Shown piece after piece: positions 16,018 to 19,404 of a stretch of 19,404 nt of DNA. The stretch covers positions 1 through 19,404 of the forward strand of contig DIYL01000036.1 in NCBI GenBank assembly GCA_002428985.1. The letters are read 5' to 3'. The number at the start of each line of letters is the position of its first letter. Within the stretch, counting starts at the first letter, position 1. A program made the translations under genes and the position numbers. The notes below the pieces were generated by a model, which had not been told where the DNA came from, did no database searches, and saw only the letters and a program-made list of their open reading frames with translations. The DNA comes from Anaerolineales bacterium UBA6055 (GTDB taxonomy: Bacteria > Chloroflexota > Anaerolineae > Aggregatilineales > Phototrophicaceae).

Positions 16018-16863
16018 TTATGTACCAATTGAAGTGAGAATCATTTGATTATGTTGAGCAGCATAAGCATCAGGTGTAATGTATCCTAGTGCACTATGTG
16101 GTCGATAAGCGTTGTACTCCAGTCGCCAATTGTCGAGTAGCTCCCGTGCCTCTGGGATATTGTCAAACAGATAACGGTTCAAACAATCATGTTTGAGCGT
16201 ACCGATGAAGCGTTCAATGAATGGATTCTCCCATGGATGCCCCGGTTCGATGTAAATGGTTTGACTACCTCGTTGGATAATCCAGTTTTTGACTTTGTTA
16301 GCAACAAATTCGGAACCGTTGTCACTGCGGATATGCTCAGGCATGCCATGACACATCACCAACCAGTCAAGAATGTCGACGACTTTGCTTGATGAGATAC
16401 TGTTACTAGCATAGAGCATCAAGCACTGCCGTGTAAATTCATCCATAACAGCTAGAATACGTACTCGCTGTCCGTTTTCGGTACGATCCTCAGTCAAGTC
16501 ATAGCTCCAGACATGATTGATGTCAGTTGCACGTTGTTTAACATCGCCCCCTTCGCCATACCGTCGTTTATAGGCTTTACGTTTCGGTTGCTGAAGTCCT
16601 TGCTGTCGGCAGATACGTTCAATACGTTTGTGATTGACATCGTAGCCGTTTGCTCGAATTAGAGCGGTGATGAGGCGATAGCCATAATGCGGATATTGTT
16701 CAGCGTATTCACGAACCACTGTTGTGAGGTCAGCTTCATCTTCAGCTCGCTTCGATTGGTAGCGATGGCTGGTGCGGGCAATGCCCACTAGCGCACAGGC
16801 GCGACGCTCGGACAACTCATGTGTATCTTGTAGATAAGACGCAGCACAGCGTTTGTCCGCCAC
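16018..16863 (-). CDS. IS3-family transposase OrfB (DDE integrase domain)
   Basis: This is the catalytic half of the IS3 transposase. An HTH_21-like region (YPHYGYRLITALIR, 57-70) precedes the rve integrase core. The catalytic triad is complete: Asp122 in VWSYDLTEDRT, Asp181 in HIRSDNGSEF, and Glu217 in WENPFIERFIG, with the last two separated by exactly 35 residues (D35E). The GTG start (16861-16863) is nominal, because the protein is normally made as an OrfAB fusion by a -1 frameshift in the orfA end. Its frame is open back to the slippery site. The TAA stop lies 15 bp from the element end. The triad, length and frame look intact, so the transposase could be active if the element's other end is functional. 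Confidence 0.93.
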   Translation of the reverse strand: MADKRCAASYLQDTHELSERRACALVGIARTSHRYQSKRAEDEADLTTVVREYAEQYPHYGYRLITALIRANGYDVNHKRIERICRQQGLQQPKRKAYKRRYGEGGDVKQRATDINHVWSYDLTEDRTENGQRVRILAVMDEFTRQCLMLYASNSISSSKVVDILDWLVMCHGMPEHIRSDNGSEFVANKVKNWIIQRGSQTIYIEPGHPWENPFIERFIGTLKHDCLNRYLFDNIPEARELLDNWRLEYNAYRPHSALGYITPDAYAAQHNQMILTSIGT

Positions 16864-16868
16864 CCGAA

Positions 16869-17144
16869 TTAGTTTTTTGACAGCAAATCCTTCAACGCAT
16901 CAATGTCTAAGATTTGCTGGGCAACAATACGCTTCAACCGACGATTTTCGTCTTCTAGTTCACGCAGGCGATTGAGTTCATCCCGATCCATGCCACCATA
17001 TTTGCTTTTCCAACGATACAGAGTGCTTTGACCAACACCGTATACCCGACATATTTCGTCAGCAGACTTGCCTGCCTTCAACTCACCCAAAATACGAAAG
17101 ATTTGTTCTTGGCTGTAGCGTTTGCCTTTTTTCTTGTTGCTCAT
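16869..17144 (-). CDS. IS3-family transposase OrfA (helix-turn-helix)
   Basis: OrfA supplies the DNA-binding and multimerisation part of the IS3 transposase. Residues 8-60 form the HTH (KRYSQEQIFRILGELKAGKS, ADEICRVYGVGQSTLYRWKSKYGG), followed by a leucine-zipper-like coiled coil (ELEDENRRLKRIVAQQ, about 67-82) and the usual ALKDLLSKN ending. The sequence resembles the IS407/IS51-type groups. It ends within a slippery AAAAAAC tract that can shift ribosomes into orfB. No strong ribosome-binding site precedes its ATG, and only 11 bp upstream belongs to this element before the IS481 terminus, so its native promoter may be missing. Confidence 0.92.
   Translation of the reverse strand: MSNKKKGKRYSQEQIFRILGELKAGKSADEICRVYGVGQSTLYRWKSKYGGMDRDELNRLRELEDENRRLKRIVAQQILDIDALKDLLSKN
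16872..16878 (-). promoter_or_regulatory. Programmed -1 frameshift site
   Basis: The minus strand reads TCA AAA AAC TAA at the end of orfA. A_AAA_AAC is a canonical X_XXY_YYZ heptamer in the correct zero frame, directly before the orfA stop. Slippage by -1 continues as CTA ATT CGG GTG GCG, which is the orfB frame, giving the fused OrfAB transposase. Confidence 0.75.
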
Positions 17145-17155
17145 GATGAGTTAGA

Positions 17156-17181
17156 TGTACAGTCCTAAAGTGAGCTGGTAC
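17156..17181 (+). repeat. Left terminal inverted repeat of the IS481 element
   Basis: The sequence begins TGTACAGTCCTAAAG and ends TGGTAC. It matches the reverse complement of 18124-18149 at 18 of 26 positions without gaps. It also has gapped similarity to the IS3 end at 16003, so its ownership is not fully certain. Confidence 0.65.
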
Positions 17182-17195
17182 GGATCGAATAAGAA

Positions 17196-18096
17196 TCATT
17201 CAGGTTGTTGTTGCCATTTCTGGCAGATAAATTCGTAAGGAGTTAATCCATTGAGGGTTTTGAGCCTCCGTGCGAAATTGTACGCCATGAGATAGGTTAC
17301 TAAATGTTCACGCAATTGCTGGTGAGTATCGTAGAAGAAACGATAAACTGTCGCTTCTTTCAGGGTGCGATTCATGCGTTCAACTTGTCCATTCGTCCAT
17401 GGATGATTTGGTTTTGTCAATCGATGTTCAATTCCGTGTTGATTGCAGATACGGTCAAATAACAATTTGAATGCGTATTTGTCACTGGAGCGATTTGTAA
17501 ACTGGATACCATTATCAGTGAGTATTGTATGGATTTTATAGGGAACAGTAGCAATCAAATTGCGTAGAAACTGGACAGCATTTGGTCGTGTAGCACGGTC
17601 ATATAATTCAGCAAACACAAACTTTGATGTGCGATCAATCGCAACGAATAGATGAAGTTACCTTCGTCTGTCCGTACTTCCGCAATATCGATATGGAAGT
17701 AGCCAATGGTATATTTCTTGAATTTCTTTTTGGGTACTTTGTCTCGTGTATAGGCAAACGACTAATACCATGTCGTTGTAGGCATCGATGCAATGAAGAT
17801 CGGGTGAGATGTGGGATCGTTTCCTGCAAGGCATAAAGACAATCATCCAGGGGCAGCAAAGTCTGCTTGCGGAAGGCAACAATCAATGTTTCTTCTGCAC
17901 TTGTTAAGACAGTAGATTGTCTCTGTTTGGGTCCCATAGCATGATCTTTAACAGTGGTTCGTTTTTTCCATTTAGCAACGGTTTCGGGATTGATATTGTA
18001 ACGTTGTGCCAGAACTCTTATGCTCTCTTGACTATTTTGGATTGCTCGACGGATTGTCTCAGTCGTTGTGGCGTTTCCGTGAAGTACTTGCCCCAT
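17196..18096 (-). pseudogene. IS481-family transposase, frameshifted twice
   Basis: The first frame (from ATG 18094-18096) gives MGQVLHGNATTTETIRRA, the helix-turn-helix RVLAQRYNINPETVAKWKKR and the RSSLHRCLQRHGISRLP block. After a run of five A (17727-17731) the similarity moves to a second frame, KKKFKKYTIGYFHIDIAEV, which holds the first catalytic Asp (17687-17689). Near 17657-17660 it moves again to FVAIDRTSKFVFAELYDR, which continues to LTDNGIQFTN (second Asp) and NHPWTNGQVERMNR (Glu). Both shifts are explained by loss of one base: A6 to A5 in the first case, and one base after GGTAA in the second. All family blocks are present in order, so the gene was recently intact, or the two gaps are sequencing errors. 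Confidence 0.85.
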
Positions 18097-18123
18097 AGGT
18101 CATCCTTTTGGCTTTTGGAAACT

Positions 18124-18149
18124 GTACCACTATACTCTGGGACTAAACA
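18124..18149 (-). repeat. Right terminal inverted repeat of the IS481 element
   Basis: Read on the minus strand it starts TGTTTAGTCCCAGAG and ends TGGTAC. It contains the TAG (18143-18145) that now stops parB. Its outer 13 nt also match the IS3 end at 16003 at 11 positions. Confidence 0.7.
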
Positions 18150-18721
18150 GATTTCTCAGCAGGAACAATGATGCAATCGATCATGCCATCGTGTTCGTAT
18201 CCGGGGATGAAGTCGCGTAGTATCCATGTCGCCCAAGAGCGACTTTCACCTGTTTCAATGCGATAAAGGCGAGTAACACCTTCGGTCATATCGACTACTG
18301 TCAGTGGATTTATCTGCCCATCATCGCGGATAGTCACGGCAAGATTGACAAGTTCACAAAGTGTTTCTTCTTCAGGAGATTGTTTAGCGTTTTCTTCGTT
18401 TTCGCTATCTGCGTCAGGCAGTAGTTCCAGTACATTGCTAAATGTTCGCCCATTCTGACGTGCGGATACTTGAGCGAGTTGTACCAATTCGCGTAAAGCC
18501 TGAGTTGGAGTCAACCGATTGTCATGAAACTTGCGATGAATTTGATCAGGTAAAACCCGACGGGGTTGCACAGGATCAGGTCGTACCATATCGAGCAAGA
18601 ATCGTTCTACTCGAATGGAATTATCTGCGAGTGCATCCGCAAAACCATCTCCGAACATATCGGGTGTGACCGAAGCTAATAAATTGTCGATGTTGGATGT
18701 GTCGTGTTTGTTCTTCGCCAT
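18143..18721 (-). pseudogene. parB: ParB-like partition protein, 3' end removed by IS481
   Basis: The N-terminal part of a ParB family protein is recognisable: RPDPVQPRR (47-55, the usual DPxQPR block), INPLTVVD (137-144) and YRIETGESRSWA (153-164), which corresponds to the family's GERRxRA nucleotide-binding box. A long acidic insert (about 95-125) separates the first two. The frame crosses the IS481 boundary at 18149/18150, inside codon 191, and stops at TAG three codons later. The second ParB box, the helix-turn-helix and the dimerisation domain are absent, at 192 residues against about 280-400 normally. The start ATG overlaps the parA stop (TAATG), a standard parAB arrangement. The remnant should not bind a centromere normally. 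It could also be a different ParB-fold nuclease-like protein, but the parA neighbour favours partition. Confidence 0.8.
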
Positions 18722-19404
18722 TATGCGCCTCGTTTCTGATTGAGAATACGATGTACTAGCTGTGCGTAGGCTTTACTAGTTGTTGCTTTCGGATCGTAAG
18801 CGAAGATACTGGCATGGCTTCGATGGGCATAAGACACAGCTTCATTCATTGGGATTACACCAAGAAGCAACTGGTTAAGTTGAGGGTGTGTTTTGAGTTC
18901 TTCGAGTAGATGGTGATGACCACGAACGCGATTGTCCATCTTGGTGACTACAATACCACGAATATGCAGATTGGCGATGCACCAACCATCTCGAATGTCG
19001 TTGATTTTGCCAATGACGCTCAGTAAACCGACTGTCTCCAGATAGCGTGGTTCAACTGGAATGATGGCATCTGTTGCCGCAACTAACGCCATCTCGGTCA
19101 TGAGTGAGAATGATGGGCGTGTATCGATAACAATCGCTGCATAGTATGGGGCAAGTTTGGATAGGGGATCTGCTAGCCGATAGGGCGCACCAGCAGTGCC
19201 TTGTAGTTCTCGTTCTGCTTGCTCTAATAGGGGAGATGCGGGCAGTACGTGTAGATTTGTATCCCAATGGCTTTGAACCAGACATTCTGACAAAACCTGA
19301 GTTGCCTTCTGCCGATCTGCCATGAGGACAGTGTATAGACTATTGTTCTCGTCGTAGTTGTTCTGACCTGTGGTAACTAACGTTGCATGAGCCTGACTAT
19401 CGGT
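18721..19404 (-). CDS. parA: ParA family ATPase, 5' end outside the window
   Basis: ParA-type ATPases bind DNA non-specifically and move ParB-bound DNA for plasmid or chromosome partition. The frame stays open to the window edge; the first visible codons give TDSQAHATLV, matching the ParA block that follows Walker A' (D-x-Q-x-N-A-T-L). The internal ATG at 19321-19323 is therefore not the start, and Walker A lies outside the window. Walker B is YYAAIVIDTRPS, followed by the usual VAATDAIIPVEPRYLETVGL, where family members often have EP-YS-E. The C-terminal part GVIPMNEAVSYAHRSHASIFAYDP is typical. It overlaps parB by one base. The gene appears intact as far as seen, although its parB partner is broken. 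The base composition is richer in G+C than the polysaccharide genes. Confidence 0.88.
   Translation of the reverse strand, partial: TDSQAHATLVTTGQNNYDENNSLYTVLMADRQKATQVLSECLVQSHWDTNLHVLPASPLLEQAERELQGTAGAPYRLADPLSKLAPYYAAIVIDTRPSFSLMTEMALVAATDAIIPVEPRYLETVGLLSVIGKINDIRDGWCIANLHIRGIVVTKMDNRVRGHHHLLEELKTHPQLNQLLLGVIPMNEAVSYAHRSHASIFAYDPKATTSKAYAQLVHRILNQKRGA

Larger units (their letters stand above)
16003..17155 (-). mobile_element. IS3-family insertion sequence (one end unresolved)
   Basis: The element contains orfA and orfB of an IS3-family transposase. Its orfB-side end is best placed at 16003, where TGTCTAGCCCCAG begins with the family's TG and runs almost directly into the orfB stop. The orfA-side end is not clear: only 11 bp separate the orfA ATG from the start of the neighbouring IS481 terminus at 17156, which is too little for a normal IS3 end. 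The element may be truncated there, or its end may overlap the IS481 terminus. Confidence 0.75.
17156..18149 (-). mobile_element. IS481-family insertion sequence with broken transposase
   Basis: This 994-bp element carries one IS481-type transposase gene, now frameshifted. Its ends are an ungapped imperfect inverted repeat with 18 of 26 matches, starting TGT at both sides and sharing TGGTAC at the same distance. The outer ends lie 40 bp past the gene's stop and 53 bp before its start. The flanks (TTAGA left, GATTT right) do not form a target duplication. On the right it interrupts parB; on the left it abuts the IS3 element. Confidence 0.75.

Noticed and set aside
16035..17200. AGAATCATT direct repeat near the ends of both transposase genes
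   Set aside because: It is only 9 bp, lies inside the elements rather than at their borders, and overlaps coding sequence, so it is not a target duplication.
17650..17735. Programmed frameshifting in the IS481 transposase
   Set aside because: IS481 elements normally have a single uninterrupted gene. Two separate shifts would be needed, and neither site has a full slippery heptamer in the right frame.
16003..18149. Reading the whole stretch as one IS3 element with IS481 inserted in its leader
   Set aside because: The IS481 right end would then have to lie within about 25 bp of its start codon, and no suitable end is there. The ends at 17156 and 18149 match each other at fixed spacing and fit IS481 better.
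19321..19323. ATG taken as the start of parA
   Set aside because: The frame upstream stays open to the window edge and encodes a conserved ParA block (TDSQAHATL), so the real start is outside the window.
1..19404. CRISPR array, tRNA or rRNA genes
   Set aside because: I saw no regularly spaced direct repeats and no recognisable tRNA or rRNA sequence on either strand.

Overview
The window looks bacterial and most likely comes from a monoderm such as a Chloroflexota. The reasons are a Wzx/Wzy-type exopolysaccharide locus with no outer-membrane export (Wza-like) gene, a secreted WD40 protein with GATWN/GASWN repeats, and IS3 and IS481 transposases. This placement is an inference; no rRNA or tRNA is present to test it.

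Region 1 (1-12693) is an exopolysaccharide or capsule locus. A phosphoglycosyl transferase on the + strand (1-993) converges on a long minus-strand transcription unit. In order of transcription this unit encodes an ATP-grasp ligase, a HAD phosphatase-like protein, a fused chain-length regulator/BY-kinase-like protein, a membrane-anchored TIM-barrel glycosidase-like protein, a Wzx-type flippase, a Wzy/WaaL-type polymerase or ligase, a GT4 glycosyltransferase, an AsnB-type amidotransferase and a second GT4. Spacings are tight or overlapping except before the last gene (179 bp). The proposed job is to load the first sugar on the lipid carrier, extend it, modify it (the amidotransferase and perhaps the ATP-grasp/HAD pair), flip and polymerise the repeat unit, and control chain length. 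A plausible promoter lies at 12664-12693.

Region 2 (12694-16002) is AT-rich. It carries two secreted-protein genes on the minus strand, a PQQ-type sugar dehydrogenase and a WD40 beta-propeller, separated by a clear hairpin terminator. Two gene-free stretches (12577-13064 and 15528-16002) flank them.

Region 3 (16003-18149) is a pair of abutting insertion sequences. The first is an IS3-family element with a canonical -1 frameshift heptamer between orfA and orfB. The second is an IS481-family element whose transposase is broken by two single-base deletions although all three catalytic acidic residues survive in pieces.

Region 4 (18150-19404) is visibly richer in G+C and carries a ParA/ParB-like partition pair on the minus strand. 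parA runs off the window edge. parB is cut after about 190 codons by the IS481 end, which supplies its stop codon. The IS pair therefore marks a junction between a plasmid-like partition locus and the AT-rich polysaccharide side. I found no wholly new system. The most noteworthy items are the IS-truncated parB, the IS3/IS481 junction without a target duplication, a BY-kinase-like domain with a degenerate active site and no tyrosine tail, and the ATP-grasp/HAD/AsnB modification genes in the polysaccharide operon.
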